From NCBI GenBank assembly GCA_012103535.1, contig WLWQ01000004.1:248001-312000 (forward strand): a stretch of DNA of 64,000 nt. The letters are read 5' to 3'. Below the pieces are notes generated by a model. That model saw nothing but the letters and a program-made list of their open reading frames with translations. It searched no databases and was not told the origin of the DNA. The DNA comes from Pseudomonadales bacterium (GTDB taxonomy: Bacteria; Pseudomonadota; Gammaproteobacteria; Pseudomonadales; Pseudohongiellaceae). The position numbers and the translations under genes are program-made. Below are positions 34,334-43,886 of this stretch, one piece after another. The stretch's first letter is position 1; every line of letters begins with the position of its first letter.

Positions 34334-35338
34334 TTAACTAAACAGTTCGCCCTGTGCTCTTCGCCAAAACACCAAGCCGATGATGGCATTAAAAAGAATG
34401 AAGAAGTTATGCTGCACAAATCCGAAGGCAGCCATTTGACCCTCATTTTCAGGAAAAAGTATGACCCAAAACGTAATCGCAGCAGCACGCATGGGCGTCG
34501 GTACTGCAGCGGCAAAAAAGATTACTGGAAGATAGGGCAGTAGTTGCAGAAATGATGCCTCCACTCCAAACAGATTCAAAGCGATGGTGTAGACAACAAT
34601 CGCAGCCAGAAGAGCCGGAGAGCGCAGCAATAGAAACATCAGGTAATGTTTTATCTTTGCTTGTTTGAACGCATCCATGATGCGCTTTTGCCTGAATTGA
34701 TTGTTGGGAAGAATCTTTCCTTGAAAATAGAGCACCCACACTATAAAAAAGATTGCGGCGCCACCAGCAATTACCGGCATCAGGTTAAATACATCGGGTA
34801 AGCCTTCGCTGCTGAAGACAAAACCAATCATAGCCCAAACCAGCAGGTAAAAGATTTCGCAAAACATGATAAACAACATGACCGACCCAACTTCCCAGCC
34901 AGGAATTTGATCACGCTTGTTGAGGTAATAGGCCATTGCGCCTTTACCGATCTGTTCGTTGAAAATCGAAATGATGTAAGCACTGGCTCGAATCGGCAGA
35001 ATATCTTTGTATTTAATGTCTGCCAAAAACCAATTGAGTGCGCGGGTTACTACCAGCGTATCTATGGCAAAGTAAAACAGCGAGTAAGCCATCATCAAGC
35101 CTAACCACGGACCCCAATCAACGTTTGCGAAAACCTCGGACATGTAAGTGGTTAGGGTCAAGCCCTCACGCATGGCCGCGCCATTAAGCCGGTAGTACAG
35201 ATAGGCAAAACAGATGCCAGTTAGGATTAAGAATGCCACTCTACCAAGTGGGCTTTGTTTGCGTTTAGTTACACCATTATCGTTCTCTTCTTCTGGTGTA
35301 GTCTCGCTTAGTTCTTCGCTCTCAGTTTGATCGGTCAT
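34334..35338 (-). CDS. Multispanning membrane protein, flippase-like
   Basis: A 334-residue protein. An acidic cytoplasmic N-terminus (about 25 residues, many Glu) is followed by about eight membrane helices. 'FNEQIGKGAMAYYLNKRDQIPGWEVGSVMLFIM' (codons about 128-160) recalls the conserved polar segment of lysylphosphatidylglycerol-synthase-type (UPF0104) flippases, but I am not certain. It sits between a phospholipid-synthesis gene and an NAD(P)-binding protein with gaps of 1-2 bp, which supports a role in lipid or glycan handling. Confidence 0.5.
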   Translation of the reverse strand: MTDQTESEELSETTPEEENDNGVTKRKQSPLGRVAFLILTGICFAYLYYRLNGAAMREGLTLTTYMSEVFANVDWGPWLGLMMAYSLFYFAIDTLVVTRALNWFLADIKYKDILPIRASAYIISIFNEQIGKGAMAYYLNKRDQIPGWEVGSVMLFIMFCEIFYLLVWAMIGFVFSSEGLPDVFNLMPVIAGGAAIFFIVWVLYFQGKILPNNQFRQKRIMDAFKQAKIKHYLMFLLLRSPALLAAIVVYTIALNLFGVEASFLQLLPYLPVIFFAAAVPTPMRAAAITFWVILFPENEGQMAAFGFVQHNFFILFNAIIGLVFWRRAQGELFS

Positions 35339-35339
35339 A

Positions 35340-36233
35340 TTAGTTGCCAGCGCTTATGATTTTTTTTAGCGTATCTTCCAGGGATGTAAGTGTAATGCCA
35401 ATTGCCGCATCGGCGTTAGTCTCGACCACTTCGTCTTGAATAATCACATCGATTACAGTTGGCGTAATGCCGCCACCTTTAATGGTGCTGGTAATCGCAG
35501 CTCCTACCTTGGCCAGGAGTACCGGAACTTTGCCTACCTCGACGGTCTTGCCCATTAATTCAGCAGTTCGGCTAATGATGTCACGGTAAGGCGCACTTTC
35601 TGGTCCGACCAGTTCATGGGTAACTACGCTAGAAGGGGGATTTTCGATCAATTTAATAATGGCGCGACTCAAGTCGTCGATATCGAGCGGGCGCATACAA
35701 TAATGTCCGCCACCAAGTACTTTAGCTTGACCAGAAGACGCCATACCAACAATCGCATTGGCACCGGCAGCGCCAGGTCCGAGTAAAATCGGTGTGCGCA
35801 ATATACTGGCGGCAATGCCAGAATCACTAATGAGTTTTTCAGCACTGCCCTTAGAGCGAAAATAGGCGTTCTTCGATTCGCTACTGGCTCCTACCACGCT
35901 GATAAATATCAGGTGTTTTACGCCACATTTCTGTGCAGCTTCTATTACCGCGGCTGTGGCCGCAACATTTGCTGACGCATAATTTGAGTGTTTGGTTTCG
36001 ATCAGTATACCGGCTAAATGAATCACGCAATCAGCGTCGGTCATTGCTGCCTGCAAAGACAGAGCATCATCATAGGCAATTTTCTGCGGAATTATCGATT
36101 CGGCTTGTGGTAAGGAAGCAAATGCTTTTTCGTTACGTACTCCGGCTACGACCTGCGTCTCAGGATTACTCTTCAATTGTTCCAGTAAGTTTTGACCGAC
36201 ACTGCTATTAGCTCCGGTAACTGCGATCTTCAT
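35340..36233 (-). CDS. NAD(P)-binding atypical SDR (NDUFA9/NmrA-like)
   Basis: A 297-residue extended SDR. 'IAVTGANSSVGQNLL' is the nucleotide-binding loop, 'CVIHLAG' and 'LIFISVVGAS' the next strands, and 'YFRSKGSAEKLI' the Y-x3-K-like region. 'SILRTPILLGPG' follows. This is the pattern of the complex I NDUFA9-like group, which often binds NADPH without a known reaction. It is the first gene of the minus-strand unit with the flippase-like protein (1 bp gap) and the CDP-alcohol transferase. Confidence 0.75.
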   Translation of the reverse strand: MKIAVTGANSSVGQNLLEQLKSNPETQVVAGVRNEKAFASLPQAESIIPQKIAYDDALSLQAAMTDADCVIHLAGILIETKHSNYASANVAATAAVIEAAQKCGVKHLIFISVVGASSESKNAYFRSKGSAEKLISDSGIAASILRTPILLGPGAAGANAIVGMASSGQAKVLGGGHYCMRPLDIDDLSRAIIKLIENPPSSVVTHELVGPESAPYRDIISRTAELMGKTVEVGKVPVLLAKVGAAITSTIKGGGITPTVIDVIIQDEVVETNADAAIGITLTSLEDTLKKIISAGN

Positions 36234-36360
36234 TATTTATGCTTCCATTTCCGTTTTTACGGCTCATACATAACCAGGGGCGTTGAGCATTACCCGAAAC
36301 TTAATTGATAGAGAGATATTCCTAACAGCGAAATGCCGAATGAGTTTAGCTGGTTGCCTG

Positions 36361-38805
36361 TTATCCCACTTGAACAAGATTATCCAATTTCTTGCTCCGT
36401 TGCAGTTTATTTGCTGCGTTGTTTTCAATTTGTTGCAACTCGGGAGCATTGAATGCCAATTCTTTTCTCGAGAGCGGCGCATCTTCATAAGCAGTGGTGC
36501 GCATGCGCGGTGTCCGCTGCATCTGTCGCAGAGCATCTTCCATCGCTGCCGGTGACCATTCCTGTCCGTGATCAGCGCCGGCGGCACGGGTAATGCTTTC
36601 ATTCATCAGGGTGCCACCAATATCATTGGCGCCAGCATTCAAGCAGGCAAGTACACCTTCCTGTCCCATCTTCACCCAGGAAGTTTGAATATTGTCGATC
36701 AATCCATGAAAGGCGATGCGTGCAATCGAATGCATAAGAATCGCTTCTCTGAAACTGGGCCCGGCACGAGATTTTCCTTTGAGATACATCGGCGCTTCCA
36801 TGTGCACATAGGGCAAAGGAACAAATTCAGTAAATCCGCCAGTACGAGCCTGTAAATCCCGGATTGCAATCAGATGGCTGGCCCAATGCTTGGTTGACTC
36901 CACATGTCCATACATAACAGTTGCGGTTGTATTAAATCCAACTGCGTGAGCCGCTTCCATGACTTGTAACCATTGGGTCGTATTTATCTTGTCATGGCAG
37001 ATCAATTGTCGAACATCATCGTGGAGAATCTCTGCGGCAGTCCCTGGAAGAGTCGATAGACCAGCTTCTTTTAAGGCGCGCAAAAATTCTTCGAGAGAAA
37101 TGCCGAGGGTTTCTGCACCTTGCCAAACTTCGAGCGGTGAAAATGCATGAATATGTATATCAGGTACCGCGGCCTTCACTGTGGCAACAATGTCTAAATA
37201 GGTCTGTCCGGTATAATCCGGGTGGATACCGCCTTGCATGCAAACTTCGGTAGCACCTCGTTCCCAGGCTTCCTGACAACGTCGGGCTATTTCTTCAGCG
37301 CTTATGTCGTAGGGGCGGCCGCGCAGGTTTTCACTTAACTTGCCTTTGGAAAAAGCGCAAAACTGACACTTGAAATAGCACACATTGGTGTAATTAATGT
37401 TTCTATTAACCACGTAGCTAACCGTGTCGCCATTAACTTCTTCCCGTAGCTCATTAGCGATGTGAGCGAGGTAACTGAAATTCGCACCACGGCTTTCAAA
37501 CAATTCAGTAATTTCTTCAACCGCTAAATGTTCGCCACTGAGGCTTTTTTCTACTAACGCTCTAATTTCTGCCGAAACGTGTTGAGAGTTGTAAGGCTGT
37601 AGAATCTGATGCTTTTCTAGTTCTGGAATTGAGGCGCGATCGCCAGGTGTCCAGGTGTCTCTTTTTGCAAATCCGCTAGCATCAGCCAATCGCAATACTG
37701 GCGCGATGGTTTCTTCTGCTAACCATTGTTGGTAATTTTGTACGTAAGCTGGATAGATAGTGAGTCGTTGTTCTAAAAATTTGCCTGCCGCTTCGGTCTC
37801 TCTTGCTAAGTTGTTCAGGTGCGGCCAGGGAGCTTCTGGATTTACATGATCCGGTGTTAACGGTGAAACACCTCCCCAATCATTAATGCCAGCGTGGACT
37901 AACTGTGGCAATACTCCAGGGCTCAAGTTAGGAGGAGCCTGAATTGCCATCTCCGGACCGAAGATCAGGCGGGCAACCGCGATCGTCCAGAGTAACTCAT
38001 TCAAATCAGGTTCTGGTGCAGAGTGCATTTTCGTATCAGGTTTGGCACGAAAATTTTGCACGATTATTTCCTGGATATGGCCATGACTTTCATGCACATC
38101 TCTAATGGCCAACAAGGATTCAATTCTTTCCAGTCGGGTTTCGCCAATGCCGATTAATATGCCTGTAGTAAAAGGCACTTGTTGCTGGCCTGCCAGATTC
38201 ATTGTTTCCAATCGCACTTCTGGGATTTTGTCGGGAGAACCGTAGTGGGGCATGCCTTTTTCACATAAGCTTGCGGAGGCGGATTCCAGCATGATGCCCA
38301 TCGACGCGCTAACCTTGCGCAGCGAAGTTATTTCATCGGCTGTCATATTGCCGGCATTGATATGGGGCAACATCCCGGTTTCTTTCAGTACTCGTTCAGC
38401 CACATGGGCGACATAATCGAGGGTACTGGCGAATCCCATCTCAGCTAGCGCTTCTCGTGCTGCCTTGTAACGCAACTCCGGTTTTTCACCGAGCGTAAAC
38501 AGTGCTTCCTGACAACCTAGTGCCGCACCCTCACGACACAATTGCAGCACTTCATCCACTGCCATATATGGGCTGACAATACGGCGCGGAGTTCTCGCGA
38601 AGGTGCAGTAGTGACACACATCCCGACACAGATGTGTAAGTGGTATAAATACTTTCTTGGAATAGGTAATGACATTGCGATGAGCGTTATCGCGCATCTG
38701 ACAGGCGATATCTGCCAGCGCCGAAGTATCCTGGAAATCCGCGAGTGAAATCGCCTGATCTCTGGTGATTGGAGATTGAGTGCCTAACTGCTGGAGCACG
38801 CCCAT
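36361..38805 (-). CDS. fbiC: Bifunctional FO synthase, CofG-CofH fusion
   Basis: An 814-residue protein with two radical SAM domains. The N-terminal CofG half has Cys60-x3-Cys64-x2-Cys67 ('CRDVCHYC'), and the C-terminal CofH half Cys476-x3-Cys480-x2-Cys483 ('CYFKCQFC'). Both halves carry family blocks such as 'NWGGVSPLTPDHVNPE'-like 'NDWGGVSPLTPDHVNPE' and 'ANDIGGTLMNESITR'. It joins tyrosine and the ribityl pyrimidine dione to make FO, the deazaflavin core of coenzyme F420. The fused form is FbiC, typical of actinobacteria; in Gammaproteobacteria it is uncommon. CofC, CofD and CofE are not in the window. Confidence 0.92.
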   Translation of the reverse strand: MGVLQQLGTQSPITRDQAISLADFQDTSALADIACQMRDNAHRNVITYSKKVFIPLTHLCRDVCHYCTFARTPRRIVSPYMAVDEVLQLCREGAALGCQEALFTLGEKPELRYKAAREALAEMGFASTLDYVAHVAERVLKETGMLPHINAGNMTADEITSLRKVSASMGIMLESASASLCEKGMPHYGSPDKIPEVRLETMNLAGQQQVPFTTGILIGIGETRLERIESLLAIRDVHESHGHIQEIIVQNFRAKPDTKMHSAPEPDLNELLWTIAVARLIFGPEMAIQAPPNLSPGVLPQLVHAGINDWGGVSPLTPDHVNPEAPWPHLNNLARETEAAGKFLEQRLTIYPAYVQNYQQWLAEETIAPVLRLADASGFAKRDTWTPGDRASIPELEKHQILQPYNSQHVSAEIRALVEKSLSGEHLAVEEITELFESRGANFSYLAHIANELREEVNGDTVSYVVNRNINYTNVCYFKCQFCAFSKGKLSENLRGRPYDISAEEIARRCQEAWERGATEVCMQGGIHPDYTGQTYLDIVATVKAAVPDIHIHAFSPLEVWQGAETLGISLEEFLRALKEAGLSTLPGTAAEILHDDVRQLICHDKINTTQWLQVMEAAHAVGFNTTATVMYGHVESTKHWASHLIAIRDLQARTGGFTEFVPLPYVHMEAPMYLKGKSRAGPSFREAILMHSIARIAFHGLIDNIQTSWVKMGQEGVLACLNAGANDIGGTLMNESITRAAGADHGQEWSPAAMEDALRQMQRTPRMRTTAYEDAPLSRKELAFNAPELQQIENNAANKLQRSKKLDNLVQVG

Positions 38806-38931
38806 GCCATCTACTAATTCTTGGTGGTTGTCGATAGGGGCTAGATTACCAGTCTGGGGTGCAAAAAGGTAATATAGAACCAGATTTATAGGTTGGGAAT
38901 AGGGACTTAAAATATTGAAATGCAGGGACTT

Positions 38932-40311
38932 ATGAAAATATTACTGAGAGTTTTTGTCACTTTGTGTTGCACTGCCGGGAGCTGGATTATCCCCACCTCA
39001 GCGCAGTTGATTGACACTGATGATACCGTCCTGTTTCAAAACGGGCGCATCATAATCGGTGATGGCAGTGTGATAGAAAACGGCTGGTTAGAAATTCAAA
39101 ACGGAACTGTATCCCGCCTATCGAATTCTGTAATAACCCCCAGTAACAACGCCATCGTGATTGATGCTCAAGGCAAAACTATTATACCGGCCTTAGTGGA
39201 TGGTCATGCTCACATTGGTTATCAGGGAAGAAACAGCTGGGGCTCCCAAAACTACGGACGTGAGAATTTAATCGACAATCTGGAGCAATACGCTTATTAC
39301 GGCTTTAGTGCGGTATTTTCTGCCGGCAGCGATGCTCCAAACATTGTGAATGAAGTAGAAGCTGCTCGTGGCAATGGTGAATTCGTCGGTGCACAATTAT
39401 TGTATGCTGCGGGAATGGCACCTCCAGGTCAGGGCCCCAATGATTTATTTTTAGGCCACGCATTGGCAGTAGAAGAGGGGTCAGGTGAAACTATTTTATA
39501 TGGACTGGAGAATCCTGAGCAGGCAAAGGAACAAGTTCAATTCGCAGCCGCCAAAGGAATTCAATTCATCAAAATCTGGGTAGATGATCGCGGTGGCAGT
39601 CAGAGCAAATTGTCGCCAGAGCTGTATCGCGCTGTTATCGAAGAAGCCAATTCATCCGACCTAAAAGTGTTTGTTCATCAGCAATTCGCCACTGACATGC
39701 CAGATCTGATTGCAGCAGGTGCTCACGGCTTCCTGCACGGACGAATTGGGAATGATCTTGGAACTGAAATCGCAGACCAGGCTAGTGCCGCGAATTCATT
39801 CATTGTGCCAAATTGGGGCTTAGCGGAATTAAGAAGAGAGGCTATCGGTGATGATGAGTTTCTCAATCAGATTTTCATCGAAGATGCTATGCAAGCTCTC
39901 ACCGCAGGCAATGGCAATCGTCAATCCACGGTATCTCGCAATCCTTTAGCAGAAGTGGAGTTACGCAGTAGCTTCGCCCATCTTCTTAATGCCGAAGTCG
40001 ATATTGTCCTGGGTACTGATGCCGGCGCCGTGCCAGATCACCATTTTGGTTACTCCGGTCATCGCGAGTTAGAGATCTATGTGCGGTTAGGAATGTCGCC
40101 AATGCAGGCGCTTGTTGCAGGTACCGGTAATGCGGCACGGCATTTAGGAATGGATAATCGCGGTACTTTAGAGGCAGGTAATAGTGCAGACATTATCCTG
40201 TTAACTGCCAACCCGCTGGATAATATTCGCAACACCCGCAGTATTGAGCGAGTCATTCTTGCGGGAAAAGAAGTTGACCGAGAGAGTCTCCGTCAAACTT
40301 GGAAGCCATAA
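38932..40311 (+). CDS. Exported amidohydrolase (imidazolonepropionase-like)
   Basis: A 459-residue metal-dependent hydrolase with a signal peptide. I prefer ATG 38932 to ATG 38920, because AGGG precedes it by about five bases and it opens directly with the signal. Metal ligands: H-x-H in 'DGHAHIG', Lys in 'FIKIWVDD' (carboxylated Lys site), His in 'VFVHQQ', His in 'HGFLHG' and Asp in 'LGTDAG'. 'NAARHLGM' and 'GNSADIILL' close the barrel. It likely hydrolyses a cyclic amide or dipeptide in the periplasm. Confidence 0.82.
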   Translation: MKILLRVFVTLCCTAGSWIIPTSAQLIDTDDTVLFQNGRIIIGDGSVIENGWLEIQNGTVSRLSNSVITPSNNAIVIDAQGKTIIPALVDGHAHIGYQGRNSWGSQNYGRENLIDNLEQYAYYGFSAVFSAGSDAPNIVNEVEAARGNGEFVGAQLLYAAGMAPPGQGPNDLFLGHALAVEEGSGETILYGLENPEQAKEQVQFAAAKGIQFIKIWVDDRGGSQSKLSPELYRAVIEEANSSDLKVFVHQQFATDMPDLIAAGAHGFLHGRIGNDLGTEIADQASAANSFIVPNWGLAELRREAIGDDEFLNQIFIEDAMQALTAGNGNRQSTVSRNPLAEVELRSSFAHLLNAEVDIVLGTDAGAVPDHHFGYSGHRELEIYVRLGMSPMQALVAGTGNAARHLGMDNRGTLEAGNSADIILLTANPLDNIRNTRSIERVILAGKEVDRESLRQTWKP

Positions 40312-40318
40312 ATCTGAA

Positions 40319-41554
40319 TTAGAATTCCCAACCTGTTTTTGGTAAAGGTAGGCTTAATACTTTCTCCAATTCATCCAGCATTTCCTGAGCTCCGCTAATT
40401 TCCCCGCAAGTTGCGATGGCATTAGCGCTGGCGCATCCCAGCCAGAGCCGACTGAAACCACCGACTGACGCTTCCAGTATGGGCAGACTGTCAACAAAGC
40501 CTGGCGTTGCCGAGCACTCAGGTCCCAACACAAGCGAATAATCGCCGCCGATTCCGCGCCATGTTTGATCCTCGGGAAGGTACTGAGTTATCGGATCATC
40601 TAATCGAAGATTAAAGGCGAAAGGTTCGCGATTAGGCAGAGAGGTTTTTTTCAGACAAGACTCGAGATTATTAATTCGAATCTGCGAGAATGCTTCGGCA
40701 CTGTTTAACGCCTCATATTTTCCGCCTCCCGATATGTTCTGATTGCGGAAGGGTTCATCGAGCAAATCCTGCAATTGCACATGTACGGGTTCAACCATGC
40801 GAGCCATATACACCTGATCGCCAAAGTTGCCGATCAGTGCCAGTAATTCCATTAACTGGTCTCGATTACGATAAGCCATCGCGTTAATTTTGAATGGGCC
40901 GTATTCGTCTTTTAGCTCTCCCCATATAAAATGAGTGAGTTCACCTTTCTCATCGCGATAACCAAATCCGACTGGATTGTCGGTCCAGATTATTTCGCCA
41001 CGTGCATGGCCGGGCGGGAAGACTTGAACCGAACCGTGTGTGCGCCATCTGTGCATCAATGCGCTATGGATATCCTTATAGTGATCTTCGTTAAGGCGTT
41101 CCGGCACACCGGCTTTACGAGAAACCTTTAGGTGAGCGGGATTAAATTGCACCTTGTGCTCATAGGGGCCAGTGCCAAAACCGAGGCGACTGTAAAATCC
41201 CTGTTCAAACATGCCGAGTGCCGCCACATCTAAACCTTCTGCTGCATCCTGAGCGACCAGTTGCGCGGTGAGCTGCGAAGCTAAACCGAGTTTTCTGGCA
41301 ACGAGAGAAGTGGTAACCGCGGCAACAATACTCAGACTTAATTCATTTTCCAGGTGCATGATAGTTCCTGGTGCAGAAGACACCATGCATTCCGCCTGGT
41401 CATTGACGTCGGCAACTAGAACACGAGATTCAGCAAGGAATAAATCCATGGATCGCGCATCATCTTTATCATCGTCATCGATCCAATGAATTTCTTTCCA
41501 GATACGCTGAACTGCTTCTCGATCCTTTTCAGGATCATAAGGTCGTACATTCAT
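40319..41554 (-). CDS. Eis-like GNAT acetyltransferase with SCP2-type C-terminus
   Basis: A 411-residue protein. The N-terminal GNAT half has 'VTTSLVARKLGLASQLTAQL', the acetyl-CoA loop (Q/R-x-x-G-x-G/A equivalent, 'RKLGLAS'), and 'GMFEQGFYSRLGFG' typical of Eis. A second degenerate GNAT domain and a C-terminal sterol-carrier-like domain ('NLRLDDPITQYLPEDQ') complete the Eis layout of about 400 residues. Eis proteins acetylate amines, including aminoglycosides, or lysines. ATG 41554 is preferred to TTG 41569, though neither has a strong ribosome site. Confidence 0.72.
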   Translation of the reverse strand: MNVRPYDPEKDREAVQRIWKEIHWIDDDDKDDARSMDLFLAESRVLVADVNDQAECMVSSAPGTIMHLENELSLSIVAAVTTSLVARKLGLASQLTAQLVAQDAAEGLDVAALGMFEQGFYSRLGFGTGPYEHKVQFNPAHLKVSRKAGVPERLNEDHYKDIHSALMHRWRTHGSVQVFPPGHARGEIIWTDNPVGFGYRDEKGELTHFIWGELKDEYGPFKINAMAYRNRDQLMELLALIGNFGDQVYMARMVEPVHVQLQDLLDEPFRNQNISGGGKYEALNSAEAFSQIRINNLESCLKKTSLPNREPFAFNLRLDDPITQYLPEDQTWRGIGGDYSLVLGPECSATPGFVDSLPILEASVGGFSRLWLGCASANAIATCGEISGAQEMLDELEKVLSLPLPKTGWEF

Positions 41555-41604
41555 CTTGAACTCGCTCAAGAGTGTAGTGATTTACAATGTGGAAGTAGTG
41601 AATC

Positions 41605-42168
41605 TTACAGAATATGGAAAACGAATTCGTCTTCATTCTTAGCGCCACGAGTTTCCAGGATTCTGGAATGCAACTCATCACGCTTGGGTATCACCCATTC
41701 ATCTCGATTTTCGTTCGGGTCTTTGCCTTCTGCGCTTAGTCTTTCTTCTTCGTTAGAGCGAAATTCGCAGAATTCATTATAGCCTTCAATCTCATCGTTC
41801 AATTCACGAATGACGATTTCTACGAACATCGCGTCATCGAGGAATCCAATGCCGGGAATGTGATCCGGAATTAGATCAATCGGATCCGCAAAGTAAGCCA
41901 TGGCGCTGACGATTCGAGATCGGTCTTCTGGGTCGATGGCCCATTCGTCATCCCGAATCATCTCCAGAAGTACTTTTAGTTGTAACAGGCGATCAGCAAT
42001 GAAATCCGGCAGGTCTGAGTTCATGGCCACATCGACGATTTTGTAAGCCGCTTTTTCGATCTCAACATGATCTTCAGTGCCAGCTGTTTCTGATTTAGTT
42101 TTGCTGGCGATAGTTTTGAAACGTTCCAGATCTCTATCGCTTAGAGTAAAAGTAATGTCGAGTGGCAT
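41605..42168 (-). CDS. DUF1232 (YkvA-like) protein, second copy
   Basis: A 187-residue paralogue of the protein at 28703. Both open with 'DITxTLSDxDLExF'-type N-termini and share 'ADPIDLIPDHIPGIGFLDDA' / 'VDPEDVIPDHIPGIGFLDDA'. The C-terminal halves differ: this one is acidic, the other Arg-rich. It follows AAAGGAT. It is upstream of the Eis-like gene by 50 bp on the same strand. Function unknown. Confidence 0.75.
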   Translation of the reverse strand: MPLDITFTLSDRDLERFKTIASKTKSETAGTEDHVEIEKAAYKIVDVAMNSDLPDFIADRLLQLKVLLEMIRDDEWAIDPEDRSRIVSAMAYFADPIDLIPDHIPGIGFLDDAMFVEIVIRELNDEIEGYNEFCEFRSNEEERLSAEGKDPNENRDEWVIPKRDELHSRILETRGAKNEDEFVFHIL

Positions 42169-42451
42169 AGTTTTATCCTTTTATTCTGGCTAGTTGCACA
42201 GAGCAACTGGGCTTACGCGTAATTCCGAATATACTCGAATTCGGGCCTGGCATGAAACCTATCTTTCGTTATCTGCAGCTTAAACTGTGTTTTTTTTGAT
42301 GCGGGTCACCAAATTTGAGGCCTTGAGTATGCTGAGAGAGTATCATTTAATTCAGCTCCACCAAATTTCTTGCCAGCAATACAAACCTGAGTTTGCTGTG
42401 CGTTCAGTAAAACAGGCCAGTAACACAGTCACCAAGAGGATGATGGAATAG

Positions 42452-42943
42452 ATGACCGATGATATAGATCCTAATTTCGACCCGGAACAACATACGCTTT
42501 GCCAATCCAGTTATTTTGAGGATTTAAAAATTGGGCAACGCTTCCTGAGCCCATCGCGTACATTGGGCGATGCCAATTTCGCCGCATTCCAAACTGTATC
42601 ATTGGATAATCATCCGATTCATTACGATATTGAATACTGCAAACGTCGCGGGCATCCTGAATTGTTGGCTCACGGTCTACAAGTCGCTGCACAAGTAGCT
42701 CCAGGGGCTGGCATGCTTCCCCATGTACTGGAAGAGAGCTTGATAGCGCTGATTGAACACAGCGCAAAGTTTCTAAAGCCCGTTTATCGCGGAGATACTA
42801 TTTATCCTGCACTGGAAATAATAGACCTGACCCCTAAGAATACGACCGGCGTCATAACTTTACGCACAACCATTCACAATCAAAATCGACAACTGGTTTT
42901 GGAAGGCAAGCAAAAGATGTTGGTCAAAAAACGTCCGGATTAA
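42452..42943 (+). CDS. MaoC-like hotdog dehydratase
   Basis: A 163-residue single-hotdog protein. 'SLDNHPIHYD' holds the hydratase-2 motif Asp-x4-His region, and 'LLAHGLQVAAQ' the following helix. It should hydrate or dehydrate an enoyl-CoA-like substrate. It is divergent from the DUF1232 gene across a 283-bp gap in which I see nothing but AT-rich promoter-like DNA. Another hotdog protein follows on the opposite strand. Confidence 0.75.
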   Translation: MTDDIDPNFDPEQHTLCQSSYFEDLKIGQRFLSPSRTLGDANFAAFQTVSLDNHPIHYDIEYCKRRGHPELLAHGLQVAAQVAPGAGMLPHVLEESLIALIEHSAKFLKPVYRGDTIYPALEIIDLTPKNTTGVITLRTTIHNQNRQLVLEGKQKMLVKKRPD

Positions 42944-43013
42944 TCTAGGCGAAGTTTATGGCTGTTCATTTAAGACTAATTTGCTTAGTGGTAAGAGTGG
43001 CAAGGGATTTGGA

Positions 43014-43820
43014 TTAACTGGCAATCTTAAAGATTGCGGTATGTTCAACTTCTAAAGCCACTTCATCACCGATCAACATTGCAACATAGAGCTTTATGAA
43101 TTCATGTCCCTTGCGTTCCCATTTCTCCATAGGAACGGCGCGCACTTCAATTTCTTGCCCAGCCCGAAGTGGTTTACGCAGAGTCAGTTTACTGCCGGTA
43201 TGAATCCAGGCGGGTAAAATGAATTGGCGCATAAGTGCTTTGTTGCAAGCTTCGAGCAAATAGAAGGGGTGAATAAACGCAGGATCGCCGGCATAAACTT
43301 CAGCCTGGTCACGTTGTAGTGCCACTCGCTGACTGTTGTCTTCCAGCGTCGGGCACCATCGATAGCTTGGCCAGGATTCTCCTACTGTCACCAGATCCCA
43401 GCTAATTTCCCGCCGTTCAATTTCTTCTGGGATTCTTCTGTGTCGAGCCAGTGCATTGATTTCAGGCAATTGATCGGGAAGCCAGGATTCCAGTTTCGCA
43501 ATAAGCACATCGTTTTCATTGTATGCATAAGTATGATGATTGCGTTGGCTGGACTCCGATCCAATGTTTTCGGTCTTTATCGTCAGCAAATTATCCTGAT
43601 AAGCAGGTTTTAGAAACACTACATCCATGATGCCCTCGGACAACCAGGCGTCTTTATATTTGCGTACCAGAGGCTGACTAAGATAGCCAAATACGTTGGC
43701 ACCGCTTACCAATGCTCCTTCAAAACCGTATTTCGCAGCTATATCGTCGCTGTGAATGCGATTCTCTGAAGTCTGCGAATTATTAAGGGCAAGAATCTGA
43801 AAATTTGGAACAGTAATCAT
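43014..43820 (-). CDS. Hotdog-fold acyl-CoA hydratase/thioesterase-like protein
   Basis: A 268-residue protein with two weak hotdog halves. 'NRIHSDDIAAKYGFEGALVSGANVFGYL' (codons about 20-48) looks like a MaoC first half, with His/Asp placed as in hydratase-2, and 'GDPAFIHPFYLLEACNKAL' leads the second. The exact activity is unclear. It is convergent with the MaoC gene at 42452, so the two may serve the same acyl-CoA route. Confidence 0.55.
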   Translation of the reverse strand: MITVPNFQILALNNSQTSENRIHSDDIAAKYGFEGALVSGANVFGYLSQPLVRKYKDAWLSEGIMDVVFLKPAYQDNLLTIKTENIGSESSQRNHHTYAYNENDVLIAKLESWLPDQLPEINALARHRRIPEEIERREISWDLVTVGESWPSYRWCPTLEDNSQRVALQRDQAEVYAGDPAFIHPFYLLEACNKALMRQFILPAWIHTGSKLTLRKPLRAGQEIEVRAVPMEKWERKGHEFIKLYVAMLIGDEVALEVEHTAIFKIAS

Positions 43821-43886
43821 AAGCTGAAGAAAGACGGGTGCTTAGTGCACGATAAGAGAATTGTTTCGAAGAAATGTGTCGAAAGA

